Below are positions 23,332-30,539 of a stretch of 42,888 bases of DNA, piece after piece. Numbering within the stretch: the first letter of the stretch is position 1; every line of letters starts with the position of its first letter. Source of the stretch: an uncultured Clostridium sp. (GTDB lineage Bacteria > Bacillota > Clostridia > TANB77 > CAG-508); assembly GCA_900553405.1 (NCBI GenBank), contig USDF01000006.1:1-42888 (forward strand), in the 5' to 3' direction. Under the pieces are notes generated by a model. The model searched no databases and had not been told where the DNA came from. It saw nothing but the letters and a program-made list of their open reading frames with translations. The translations under genes were made by a program, and so were the position numbers.

Positions 23332-24630
23332 TTATTTATCTTCTTTTTTAGTTTTTGTTGTTTTTTCTTTTTCTGTTTTAGCAGTACTAGTTTTAGCTTC
23401 CTTAGCTTTAGTAGCTTTTGGTTCTTTTTCAGCTTTAGCTTCAACAGTTTTTACTTCAGATTTTTCAACTTTTTCGTTTTTCTCAACAACAACTTCTTTT
23501 CTGCAAACAATGTTTACTAATAAAGTACCAATACCAAATGCATAAATCAAGAATCCAATGAATCCACCAACAAATGGTATTTTTGTTAATAACCATAATA
23601 CTAAATTAGATAATAATGTAAATAATACAAATTTAACTTTACTATCTGTTTTTAGTAATTTAGTAAATAGTTTACCAAAGAATATACTTGTAATTGAAGA
23701 AGCGATAAGTGAAAATACTACAAATATGAATGTTGCAGGAAGTAACATTTTTAATCCAATAACACTAATTGCTAATAATAAAGCAACTATAACAAGAACA
23801 ACTGGAGTAATAAAACCAATTCCTAAACTAGCAAAAGATTTTCCAACACTCATGTTTCCAACTCTATTAACAAATTTAGGTGTTAACCATAATAAAATTA
23901 CTGTTAATACAAAAGTTAGAAGTAATGCTTGTATTGCTTCAGATACATAACCTAAAATTATACTAGCAATACTAGTTTCTTTTTCAGTATTTGAAGTATT
24001 TACATTGTATTTAACACTTCCTGCAACAGCTCCTTCTGGAATAGTAATTTCAGATGGTGTAGAATACTCTAAATTACCATAAACAATAGTACCAGATTGT
24101 TCATTTAAAGTTAATGATTTTGCAGATATGTAAGCATCTCTTCTAATTTTTCCATTTAAGTTAATATTAGAACCTGTTACTTTTAAATCTCTATAAATAA
24201 AACCATTACTTTCTAAATTGAAATTATTACTAATAGCATATACATCATAAACAACACCATTAATTGTAATTTCATTAGCACAAACGAAAAGGCTACTATA
24301 TACGTATCCACCTTCAATAGTTACTTTATCTGCTACAACAAAAAGGTCTCCACCGATTTCACCAGTAACAGTAACTTCTTTTGCAGCTACGAAAGCATTT
24401 CCATCTACTACTTTGTCAATAGTAACTTTATCTTCTGAAAGATATAAATCAGTATTAACCCAATTAGTAGTAGAAGAAGTAGTGTCAACTTCTTGAGTAT
24501 TATTAGTATCAGAAGTAACTACTACAGAGTCATCAATTAAAGATGTATCTTCAGTTGCTAAACATACAGAAGATAGTAGTAATAATACAAATAATACGCT
24601 AAGTAAAATTTTTGATTTTTTCTTTAACAT
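23332..24630 (-). CDS. Secreted beta-repeat (polymer-forming-like) membrane protein with Lys-rich tail
   Basis: 432 residues. A signal peptide (about 1-25, ending SSVCLA) precedes a Thr/Asp-rich linker, then a run of short beta repeats (about 65-200; KVTIDKVVDGNAFVAAKEVT, EIGGDLFVVADKVTIEGGYV and similar) with the look of bactofilin-type or DUF8173-like polymer-forming domains. About four membrane helices follow (225-375). A cytosolic Lys/Glu/Ala/Thr repeat tail (385-432; KATKAKEAKTSTAKTEKEK) ends it. The extracytoplasmic beta solenoid plus membrane block suggests an envelope scaffold; no enzyme motif. The basic tail may contact RNA, DNA or membrane; that is inference. Strong ribosome binding site and promoter (24663). 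Confidence 0.75.
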   Translation of the reverse strand: MLKKKSKILLSVLFVLLLLSSVCLATEDTSLIDDSVVVTSDTNNTQEVDTTSSTTNWVNTDLYLSEDKVTIDKVVDGNAFVAAKEVTVTGEIGGDLFVVADKVTIEGGYVYSSLFVCANEITINGVVYDVYAISNNFNLESNGFIYRDLKVTGSNINLNGKIRRDAYISAKSLTLNEQSGTIVYGNLEYSTPSEITIPEGAVAGSVKYNVNTSNTEKETSIASIILGYVSEAIQALLLTFVLTVILLWLTPKFVNRVGNMSVGKSFASLGIGFITPVVLVIVALLLAISVIGLKMLLPATFIFVVFSLIASSITSIFFGKLFTKLLKTDSKVKFVLFTLLSNLVLWLLTKIPFVGGFIGFLIYAFGIGTLLVNIVCRKEVVVEKNEKVEKSEVKTVEAKAEKEPKATKAKEAKTSTAKTEKEKTTKTKKEDK

Positions 24631-24662
24631 TATAAATTTCTCCTTTCAAATAGTATAGAGTA

Positions 24663-24691
24663 AATATATATCTTTAGAGGCATTTTGTCAA
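24663..24691 (-). promoter_or_regulatory. Sigma-A promoter of the beta-repeat gene
   Basis: Minus strand TTGACA (24691-24686), 17 bases, TATATT (24668-24663). Its -35 box starts directly after the nth terminator. Confidence 0.8.
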
Positions 24692-24692
24692 G

Positions 24693-24756
24693 AAAAAGTA
24701 GCATTAAATATTGCAGATTTTATTCTTATAATTTGCAATATTTAATGCTACTTTTT
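24693..24756 (-). terminator. Terminator of nth
   Basis: A perfect 23-base stem (24693-24715 with 24734-24756), flanked by A and T runs. It insulates nth from the beta-repeat gene promoter. Confidence 0.9.
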
Positions 24757-24769
24757 ATGAAATAAAACA

Positions 24770-25405
24770 CTAAATCTTGTTATTAAAATAGTTACATTTA
24801 GAATAAATAGGACATATATTACACTTAGGTTTTTGAGAAGTGCAAATATTACGTCCATGCCACATAAAAATATGGTTCAAATCATAATAGTATTGTTTTG
24901 GAAAAATTTTTAAAAGATCTTGCTCAATTTTTTCTGGAGTAGATTCTTTTGAAAAGCCAATTCTATTTGCAATTCGCTTGCAATGAGTATCTACTGCTAC
25001 ACCTTGAGGATTATTAAATGCTTCTAACATTACAACATTTGCAGTCTTTCTACCAACTCCAGGAAGCAAAAGCAATTCTTCCATAGTAGAAGGAACTTTA
25101 GAATTATATTTAGTGGCAAGAATTTTAGCAGTAGCTTTTATATTCTTTGATTTATTTTTATAAAAGCCACAAGGATGAACTAATCGTTCTAATAGCTCTA
25201 AATCCATATTAGCAAAATCTTCTGGTGTTTTATATTTTTTGAAAATATCGGGGGTAGTTTTATTAACCCTATCATCAGTGCATTGCGCAGATAAAATAAC
25301 TGCAACTAATAATTCAAAAGGAGTGGCAAAATCTAAACTACATTTTGCATCGGGATAAGTACTTTTTAAGGTTTCTAAAATTTCTATAGCTTGTTTTTGG
25401 TTCAT
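24770..25405 (-). CDS. nth: Endonuclease III
   Basis: 211 residues. Helix-hairpin-helix LLLLPGVGRKTANVVML with the catalytic Lys, the catalytic Asp in VDTHCKRIANRIG, and the C-terminal [4Fe-4S] motif C-x6-C-x2-C-x5-C (CTSQKPKCNICPIYSKC) are all intact. It is a bifunctional DNA glycosylase/AP lyase removing oxidised pyrimidines. The frame is open 13 codons further upstream (25444), but only the ATG at 25405 has a ribosome binding site (GAAAGGA, spacing about 11), and the homologous start is MNQKQAIEIL-like. Terminator at 24693. Confidence 0.95.
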   Translation of the reverse strand: MNQKQAIEILETLKSTYPDAKCSLDFATPFELLVAVILSAQCTDDRVNKTTPDIFKKYKTPEDFANMDLELLERLVHPCGFYKNKSKNIKATAKILATKYNSKVPSTMEELLLLPGVGRKTANVVMLEAFNNPQGVAVDTHCKRIANRIGFSKESTPEKIEQDLLKIFPKQYYYDLNHIFMWHGRNICTSQKPKCNICPIYSKCNYFNNKI

Positions 25406-25538
25406 AAATATTTCAATCCTTTCCATATATAAATATTTAAACATAAGAAAGAAAAATTTTCAATAGAAATATATTACATAAAAAAGGTAACAAAATAAAT
25501 TGAAATAAATATAATATAATTAAAGGAGGTAATATATT

Positions 25539-25688
25539 ATGTTTTGTGCACTAAAAAAGACTATAGGTGTATGTTTAATAGGGATAGGTCTTGGAGTATT
25601 ATTAGTGTTATTACTTCCAATTACAGGCTGGTTATTTTTAATAGGAGCTGCAATTCTAATTATAGGGGTGATGTGGCTGTTTTGCTAA
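25539..25688 (+). CDS. 49-residue hydrophobic peptide upstream of spoVM
   Basis: A short open frame with an excellent AAAGGAGGT nine bases before the ATG. It encodes MFCALKKTIGVCLIGIGLGV, then LLVLLLPITGWLFLIGAAIL, then IIGVMWLFC: one or two membrane helices with a short basic N-terminus and Cys near both ends. It sits 25 bases upstream of spoVM on the same strand and so is probably co-transcribed during sporulation. I do not recognise a named family; a forespore or mother-cell membrane peptide is an inference from the context. Confidence 0.7.
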   Translation: MFCALKKTIGVCLIGIGLGVLLVLLLPITGWLFLIGAAILIIGVMWLFC

Positions 25689-25713
25689 ATAAAATAAAGG
25701 AGAGTGAATAGGT

Positions 25714-25788
25714 ATGACAATAGTTGTAAAAAAAGTTCCAAAATTTTTAAGAGGATTTGTAAAATTAATATTTGGGATAAAAGATTAA
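25714..25788 (+). CDS. spoVM: Stage V sporulation protein M
   Basis: 24 residues, MTIVVKKVPKFLRGFVKLIF then GIKD. It matches the SpoVM pattern of a short N-terminus, a conserved K-x-P-K-F-L-x-G and an amphipathic helix with basic residues (Bacillus SpoVM begins MKFYTIKLPKFLGG). SpoVM binds the convex forespore membrane and anchors SpoIVA for coat assembly. AAGGAGAG precedes the ATG. Position between the prkC-rsgA-rpe region and rpmB is the same as in Bacillus, where spoVM lies beside rpmB, which supports the call strongly. Confidence 0.88.
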   Translation: MTIVVKKVPKFLRGFVKLIFGIKD

Positions 25789-25857
25789 AAGTTACATAGG
25801 AAGAGATATTAAATATTTGCAAAGTTAAGTGCTTTATTTTAATAAAAAATTATGCAA

Positions 25858-25918
25858 AAAATAAAATAGGTCAAATCAAAAGAATAAAAAATTCTTCTCA
25901 TTTGACCTATTTTATTTT
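25858..25918. terminator. Bidirectional terminator spoVM / rpmB
   Basis: AAAATAAAATAGGTCAAAT (25858-25876) pairs with its complement at 25900-25918, with further partial pairing inside. It separates convergent spoVM and rpmB. Confidence 0.88.
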
Positions 25919-25985
25919 TACTATTTCTTAAGAAATTTTAGTATCAAAAAGTAGTATGCATCCTACTTTAATATATATTCACTAA

Positions 25986-26183
25986 TTAAGCTCTTTTTAC
26001 TTTTCCAGAACGTAAACATTTTGAACATACAGACATTTTCTTTACTTGTCCGTCTACAACTGCTTTAACGCTTCTTACGTTTGGTTTAAATGTTCTAGTT
26101 GCTCTTCTACTAACGTGTGAACGTGCAATACTAATTTTATTTCCATGAGATAGTGTTTTTTCGCAAATTTCACATTTTGCCAT
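25986..26183 (-). CDS. rpmB: 50S ribosomal protein L28, zinc-binding type
   Basis: 65 residues. MAKCEICEKTLSHGN, ARSHVSRRATRTFKPNV and MSVCSKCLRSGKV are the L28 signatures. Two Cys pairs (C4-x2-C7 and VCSKC) make it the C+ zinc form, rather than the zinc-independent paralogue used on zinc starvation. The ATG at 26183 lies behind AGGAGG; the in-frame GTG at 26192 is part of that site. Own promoter at 26227-26255. Confidence 0.97.
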   Translation of the reverse strand: MAKCEICEKTLSHGNKISIARSHVSRRATRTFKPNVRSVKAVVDGQVKKMSVCSKCLRSGKVKRA

Positions 26184-26226
26184 TTTTAGCACCTCCTATT
26201 AGTTTTAATAAAATTGACTATTTACA

Positions 26227-26255
26227 ATATTAACACACAATTAGAAGAAAATCAA
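26227..26255 (-). promoter_or_regulatory. Promoter of rpmB
   Basis: Minus strand TTGATT (26255-26250), 17 bases, TAATAT (26232-26227). Confidence 0.65.
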
Positions 26256-26421
26256 GTGTTTTACAAAAAAAATATAGAATAGGAAATTTAATAGAATAAG
26301 AGAAATTACTATAAAAAAGAGAAAAAACTTTATTTATTATTAGAAAATTAGCAAAATAATAAAATTGAGAAAAAATATGCTAAAAAAGGTAAAAAACACC
26401 TAAAATGAGCTAAATTGAACT

Positions 26422-26449
26422 TTGCAAAATTTCCAAAATATGTTATAAT
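26422..26449 (+). promoter_or_regulatory. Promoter of OLE RNA
   Basis: TTGCAA (26422-26427), 16 bases, TATAAT (26444-26449) with an extended TGT before the -10. The predicted start falls at the first base pairs of the structured RNA. Confidence 0.75.
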
Positions 26450-26455
26450 ATTAAT

Positions 26456-27090
26456 CGATGGTGCATTATTCTAGTCATACTGTCTATCATGAGGGTGGGG
26501 CTAAAAATCCACTAAAGGGCACATCGTTGAAGTTTCTTATTTATGCGCGAAATGCCAGTTTTGTGTGTAAATAGGGAGTAAAGAATTTAGGGTAATATAT
26601 AATGGCATATATAGGATTCCCTATTTTCGCGGAGGCTTAAGAAAAATTCTAAATATGACTTTTAGAAAGCAATTTAAGTATAACCTATGTTGAGTGCCAA
26701 GACACAAAATACATAGCGTAGCCTGTTTTGAGTGAAGGTATCGGGATTAACTGAAAATTCAATTAATAATTAGGCCAATTTTTAATTGAACTATACAAAA
26801 CATGTATTTAGAGTTATGAAATTATTTTTGCAAAAGAGACTAATGATAGGTAGCAGTATTTAAAGGAAAACTTCTAGAATGTTTGCTTTAATCTATAAGC
26901 AAGAAAATCTAGGGATTAAGGTACGGATTTTAAGTGGCGATCTGGTTTCTAACTATTATTTATAATTGTTTTTACAAATTGTGAATAGTGGTAAGATATT
27001 TTCTTTAAACGGAAACGGCTAAATAGTAATGTTTAGTAGAAAATAGAGAAATTCTTCTAGACCTAAACCGTAAAATTTACTTAGGTTTTT
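26456..27090 (+). ncRNA. ole: OLE RNA (ornate large extremophilic RNA)
   Basis: About 635 bases with no open frame, but with G-rich single-stranded blocks (GAGGGTGGGGC at 26491) unlike the flanking AT-rich DNA. Stems I can see: CGATG-GTGC / GCACATCG (26456-26464 with 26519-26526), AAATAGGGA / TCCCTATTT (26569-26577 with 26618-26626), CTATGT / ACATAG (26685-26690 with 26711-26716), TTCAATTAA / TTAATTGAA (26758-26766 with 26782-26790), and a 3-prime hairpin ACCTAA / TTAGGT (27061-27086). Length about 600, the promoter, and a gene for an OapA-like membrane protein 45 bases downstream are the defining features of the OLE class. OLE forms membrane-bound RNP complexes with OapA and OapB and affects alcohol, cold and Mg2+ stress in Bacillus halodurans. 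Confidence 0.85.
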
Positions 27091-27134
27091 ACCATCTAAA
27101 AAATTTATATGAAAAAATAGGAGCATAAAAAATA

Positions 27135-27689
27135 ATGTCAAATAAAGAAAACAACAAAAAAGATAACTCGGAGCTGAAATGGTTTATAACTGTGTTTATA
27201 ACCACTTTTATTTTATCTATAGTTTTTTCATACATTTGTACAAATGCAATTTCTAGTTTGGAATTGTTTCCAGCATTGTTAATATTAATTTTAACAATAT
27301 TTATAGGAATAATATTTGATATAATAGGTGTTGCAGTTACAGTTGCAAAGGAAGAAGAACTTCATGCAAAAGCAAGTAAGAAAATGAAAGGTGCAAAAAC
27401 ATCAATAAAACTTATACGTAATTCATCAAGAGTATCAAATATATGTGCAGACGTAATAGGAGATATATGTGGTGTAATAAGTGGTTCTATAGCAGCACTT
27501 ATTACAATAAAAATAACAGAAAAATATAATTTAAGCTTTGATTTACAATTTATCATCAGTGCAATAGTTGCATCACTTACAGTAGGTGGTAAAGCTTTAG
27601 GAAAAGGTATAGCAAAAAGAAATTCAACAAAAATTGTACATATGGTAGGATTAGTACTTGGAAAGTTTGATTTTAAAGAAAGAGCATAA
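27135..27689 (+). CDS. oapA: OLE-associated protein A, membrane partner of OLE RNA
   Basis: 184 residues with four predicted membrane segments (about 16-38, 44-72, 112-135, 140-160) and a basic cytosolic stretch between the second and third (KASKKMKGAKTSIKLIRNSS), suited to RNA contact. GIIFDIIGVAVTVAKEEELH and GKALGKGIAKRN are features I associate with OapA and DUF21-like relatives. OapA binds OLE RNA and holds it at the membrane. It lies directly downstream of the RNA in the same orientation and is probably co-transcribed. AGGAG upstream of the ATG. A terminator overlaps its stop codon (27679-27702). Confidence 0.85.
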   Translation: MSNKENNKKDNSELKWFITVFITTFILSIVFSYICTNAISSLELFPALLILILTIFIGIIFDIIGVAVTVAKEEELHAKASKKMKGAKTSIKLIRNSSRVSNICADVIGDICGVISGSIAALITIKITEKYNLSFDLQFIISAIVASLTVGGKALGKGIAKRNSTKIVHMVGLVLGKFDFKERA

Positions 27690-27702
27690 AAGCTCTTTTT
27701 TT
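27679..27702 (+). terminator. Terminator of the OLE-oapA unit
   Basis: AAAGAGC (27679-27685) pairs with GCTCTTT (27692-27698), followed by TTTT to 27702. The stem includes the last codons of oapA. Confidence 0.85.
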
Positions 27703-27758
27703 GATGTCCTTTGAAAATAAAAAACAAAACAAAAATTTGCAAAATTTTAAATGTTCGC

Positions 27759-27787
27759 TTGTTTTTTGCATAGCAATGTTATATAGT
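27759..27787 (+). promoter_or_regulatory. Promoter of type I toxin mRNA
   Basis: TTGTTT (27759-27764), 17 bases, TATAGT (27782-27787). It predicts a transcript from about 27794 with a 55-base leader. Confidence 0.65.
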
Positions 27788-27848
27788 ATGGAACATAAAG
27801 AATGAGAATAAGCAGATGTGGTTTGCCTCCATAAAGGAGGTGAGGCGT

Positions 27849-27968
27849 ATGATAGAAACAGAATTACTAAGTATTATATACATATTGTTTTATGGATTAC
27901 TAGGGATGACTATCATTACCTTTGCCTTAGTTATAGCGTTAGCGACAATTTTGAGCAAGAACAAATAA
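27849..27968 (+). CDS. Small hydrophobic peptide, putative type I toxin
   Basis: 39 residues, MIETELLSIIYILFYGLLGM then TIITFALVIALATILSKNK: one long membrane helix with an acidic N-terminus and a basic C-terminus, the layout of holin-like/Fst/TxpA type I toxins. GGAGG lies eight bases ahead of the ATG, but GCCTCC at 27825-27830 can pair with it across ATAAA, masking it. A convergent antisense RNA with a perfect promoter (28063-28091) overlaps its 3-prime end. Membrane toxicity is inferred from architecture; a non-toxic membrane peptide remains possible. Confidence 0.72.
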   Translation: MIETELLSIIYILFYGLLGMTIITFALVIALATILSKNK

Positions 27969-27973
27969 GCCAA

Positions 27974-28056
27974 TAAAAAAACACATCTGTTCACTTGGCG
28001 GTGTAGATGTGTTAAATTTTACACTGGCAAACCACGTTTGTGGTTTCTCATTTTCT
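27974..28056 (-). ncRNA. Putative antisense antitoxin RNA
   Basis: A minus-strand RNA of about 80 bases predicted from a consensus promoter (28091-28063) to a terminator whose stem AACACATCT / AGATGTGTT (28013-28005 with 27988-27980) is followed by seven T residues on that strand. It contains no frame of note. It overlaps the 3-prime region of the toxin mRNA, as in txpA/ratA and bsrG/SR4. Confidence 0.7.
27980..28013. terminator. Shared terminator of toxin and antisense RNA
   Basis: A nine-base stem 27980-27988 / 28005-28013 with a 16-base loop. The T run is strong on the minus strand (A run 27975-27981) and weak on the plus strand (TTAAATTTT), so the toxin transcript may read through. Confidence 0.8.
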
Positions 28057-28062
28057 ACACTT

Positions 28063-28091
28063 ATTATATAATTTTTATAAAAGATTGTCAA
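28063..28091 (-). promoter_or_regulatory. Consensus promoter of antisense RNA
   Basis: Minus strand TTGACA (28091-28086), 17 bases, TATAAT (28068-28063), a perfect sigma-A promoter and much stronger than the toxin promoter, as expected for an antitoxin RNA. A plus-strand TATAAT at 28067-28072 overlaps it and might serve ruvA. Confidence 0.88.
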
Positions 28092-28108
28092 TAACAAAGG
28101 AGAGAATT

Positions 28109-28702
28109 ATGTACGCATATATAAAAGGAAGTTTAGAAGTAAAAACAAGAGGTTATATTGTAATAGATGTAAATGGAATAGGTTATAAAATATTTATGTC
28201 AGAAACAGCAATAGCAGAATTAGGAGAAATAGGACAAGTAGTAAAAGTACATACATATTTAAAAGTAAAAGAAGATGAAATGAGCTTATACGGATTTAAT
28301 ACAAATGAAGAACTTCGAATGTTTGAATTATTGTTATCTGTAAGTGGAATAGGTGCAAAATCAGCAATAAATATATTATCTAACATTACTCCATCAAGTT
28401 TTGCATTAGCTGTAATTACAAATGATGTTGCTAAAATAAAAGCACTTCCAGGAATTGGTCCAAAAGGAGCACAAAGAATAATATTAGAGCTAAAAGATAA
28501 ATTAAATAAACAGCAAGATATAGAAGAAGTAGAGAAGCAAGTGGAAAAAGTAATAGATACACAAAAATATAATGAGGCAATTTCAGCACTTCAAGTATTA
28601 GGATACAGCAAAAAAGAAATAGAAAAAGCACTTCAAGGAATAAATGAAGAATTAACAGTAGAAGAAATAATAAAATTAGGATTAAAAAATTTAGCAAGAT
28701 AA
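28109..28702 (+). CDS. ruvA: Holliday junction branch migration protein RuvA
   Basis: 197 residues. OB-fold domain I (about 1-62; MYAYIKGSLEVKTRGYIVID), helix-hairpin-helix domain II (GIGAKSAINIL and LPGIGPKGAQRIILELKDKL), a flexible Lys/Glu linker, and C-terminal domain III (AISALQVLGYSKKEIEKAL) that contacts RuvB. RuvA holds the four-way junction for RuvB-driven migration. The start is the ATG at 28109 with AAAGGAGAG; a longer frame from 28040 runs through the antitoxin region and is rejected. ruvB is not next, unlike the usual ruvAB order; rarA follows after an inserted repeat. Confidence 0.95.
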   Translation: MYAYIKGSLEVKTRGYIVIDVNGIGYKIFMSETAIAELGEIGQVVKVHTYLKVKEDEMSLYGFNTNEELRMFELLLSVSGIGAKSAINILSNITPSSFALAVITNDVAKIKALPGIGPKGAQRIILELKDKLNKQQDIEEVEKQVEKVIDTQKYNEAISALQVLGYSKKEIEKALQGINEELTVEEIIKLGLKNLAR

Positions 28703-28850
28703 ATTTTAGGGACGGGCTTAAAAATTTAAAAAATCAATTTGAAGAATGAATTAAAAAATCAAAATTACTAATTTATGAATTTGAACAGATGTAAAAGATA
28801 GAAAATAATTAGATGATGGAAATTAAATTTTTAAGCCCGTCCCTAAAATT
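28702..28850. repeat. 149-bp element with perfect 27-bp inverted ends
   Basis: The ends 28702-28728 and 28824-28850 are perfect inverted repeats of 27 bases containing TTTTAGGGACGGGCTTAAAA. The 95-base centre is AT-rich and non-coding. It fills the ruvA-rarA gap exactly, starting at the last base of the ruvA stop codon and ending just before the rarA ribosome binding site. It looks like a MITE or REP-type mobile repeat; a degenerate relative lies at 17720. Confidence 0.85.
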
Positions 28851-28868
28851 AAAAAGGAGATTAAGAAA

Positions 28869-30113
28869 ATGACGGATTTTAGTAAGCCATTGGCGTACAG
28901 AATGAGACCTAAAAATTTAGAAGAATATGTTGGTCAAGAACATATTTTAGGTCAAGATAAAATTTTATATCGTACAATAAAAGCAGATAGATTATCTAGT
29001 ATTATTTTGTGGGGACCTCCAGGGTGTGGAAAAACATCACTAGCAAGGGTAATAAGTGAAACTACAAAATATAAATTTACAAGAATAAATGCTGTAACAG
29101 CAGGAGTAGGAGATATTAAAAATGCAATTACAGAAGCTAGTAATTTACTTTTAAATCCTACAGGAAAATGTATATTGTTTATAGATGAAATTCATCGCTT
29201 TAATAAATTACAACAAGATGCACTTTTACCATATGTAGAAAATGGAACAGTAATTTTAATTGGAGCAACTACAGAAAATCCTTATTTTGAGGTAAACAAA
29301 GCTTTAATATCTCGTTCTATGGTCGTAAAATTAGAACCTTTAACAATAGAAAATATATATACAGTATTAAAAAGAGCATTAGTAGCACCAGAGGGACTTG
29401 GAAGTTACAAAATAAAAATAGAAGATGAAACATTAAGAAAAATTGCAGAAGTTGCAAATGGGGATGTACGTACAGCTTTAAATGGTTTAGAAGTAGCAGT
29501 TCTTACTACAAAAATAAATAAAGAAGGTGTTATCGAAATTACACCTCAAATAGCGGCAGACAGTGTGCAAAACAGAAAAGCGATTTTTGATAAAAATGGA
29601 GATAGCCATTATGACAATATTAGTGCATTTATAAAATCAATGAGGGGGTCAGATCCAGATGCTACAGTATTTTATTTAGCAAGAGCTATAAATGGAGGGG
29701 AAGATCCTATGTTTTTAGCAAGAAGAATTGTTATATGTGCATCTGAAGATGTAGGACTCGCAAATCCAAATGCGCTAGTAGTTGCAAATTCTGCAATGCA
29801 AGCGGTTCATATGGTAGGAATGCCAGAAGCAAGAATAATTTTATCTGAGGCGGCTTTATATGTAGCGCTATCGCCAAAATCAAATTGTTCTTACAATGCA
29901 ATAAATAAGGCATTAGAAGATGTAAAAAATAAAGATACGGGTGATGTTCCTATGCATATAAGAAATGCACCTGCAGAGGGAATGGAACAATTTGGTTATA
30001 ATGAAGGTTATAAATATCCACATGATTACCCAGGTCATGTAGTAGAACAACAATATTTACCAGATAAAATGTTAGGGACAAAATATTATATAAAAGATGA
30101 CACAATTGAATAA
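28869..30113 (+). CDS. rarA: Replication-associated recombination ATPase RarA/MgsA
   Basis: 414 residues. AAA+ core with Walker A WGPPGCGKTSLA, Walker B LFIDEIHRFNKLQQD, sensor 1 LIGATTENPYFEVN and arginine finger SRS. The C-terminal region (about 250-414) has RGSDPDATVFYLAR, GGEDPMFLARRI and the DYPGHVVEQQYLP block of RarA tetramers. It acts at stalled replication forks. AAAAAGGAG supports the ATG. The upstream gap is entirely an inverted repeat element (28702-28850). Replacement of ruvB by rarA as the neighbour of ruvA is noted; RuvB may lie elsewhere. Confidence 0.95.
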   Translation: MTDFSKPLAYRMRPKNLEEYVGQEHILGQDKILYRTIKADRLSSIILWGPPGCGKTSLARVISETTKYKFTRINAVTAGVGDIKNAITEASNLLLNPTGKCILFIDEIHRFNKLQQDALLPYVENGTVILIGATTENPYFEVNKALISRSMVVKLEPLTIENIYTVLKRALVAPEGLGSYKIKIEDETLRKIAEVANGDVRTALNGLEVAVLTTKINKEGVIEITPQIAADSVQNRKAIFDKNGDSHYDNISAFIKSMRGSDPDATVFYLARAINGGEDPMFLARRIVICASEDVGLANPNALVVANSAMQAVHMVGMPEARIILSEAALYVALSPKSNCSYNAINKALEDVKNKDTGDVPMHIRNAPAEGMEQFGYNEGYKYPHDYPGHVVEQQYLPDKMLGTKYYIKDDTIE

Positions 30114-30198
30114 ATTATGTATTAAACTATAGATAAATAGAATAAAATATGTTAATATATAACAACAATTTATGAAGGCACCTAAAGGAGGTAGCAAC

Positions 30199-30486
30199 AT
30201 GAGTAGAGAGAATGAAGCATATAATTATGTACTTTCACAAGTAACAACAGAGGTAGATGAACTTTATCGGTACTACCAGTGTAAAGATAGAACACTAAAA
30301 AATGAAGAAGATACAATGAAAGAGCTAGAAATATTAATTGCTAAAAAATATATTAATGCAACATATATTTCTGATTTAATGCTTATAGTGGACTATTATG
30401 CAAGAAGAGACTACGCAAATTATTTTTATAATTTGCAAAATTACATTCTAAAAATCAGAGTATTTCTTGAAGACTATTCTGGATAA
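30199..30486 (+). CDS. Hypothetical helical protein
   Basis: 95 residues, soluble and largely helical, with many Tyr and charged residues (SRENEAYNYVLSQVTTEVDE, YYQCKDRTLKNEED, DYYARRDYANYFYNLQNYI). No family recognised. The start at 30199 is chosen because AAAGGAGG lies nine bases upstream; an ATG at 30172 precedes that site. It is followed at once by a strong terminator (30491) and is likely cotranscribed with, or independent of, rarA (85-base gap). Confidence 0.65.
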   Translation: MSRENEAYNYVLSQVTTEVDELYRYYQCKDRTLKNEEDTMKELEILIAKKYINATYISDLMLIVDYYARRDYANYFYNLQNYILKIRVFLEDYSG

Positions 30487-30490
30487 AGAA

Positions 30491-30531
30491 AAAAGAGTTT
30501 CTAGCAGATGTTATTGCTAGAAACTCTTTTT
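30491..30531 (+). terminator. Terminator of the rarA-side genes
   Basis: A 16-base perfect stem AAAAGAGTTTCTAGCA / TGCTAGAAACTCTTTT (30491-30506, 30515-30530) ending in T residues. Confidence 0.92.
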
Positions 30532-30539
30532 GTATAATA

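Larger units (their letters stand above)
27801..28052. repeat. Nested inverted repeat bracketing the toxin module
   Basis: AATGAGA (27801-27807) and GTGGTTTGCC (27818-27827) near the 5-prime end of the toxin mRNA are exactly complementary to TCTCATT (28046-28052) and GGCAAACCAC (28026-28035), with equal 10-base gaps. A full-length toxin mRNA could fold end to end; equally, the 5-prime ends of the sense and antisense RNAs share this sequence. Confidence 0.8.

Noticed and set aside
27801..28052. Fst/par-type direct repeats between sense and antisense RNA
   Set aside because: The shared segments are inverted, not direct, in the DNA, so the two RNAs carry the same rather than complementary sequence there; only the terminator region is complementary.
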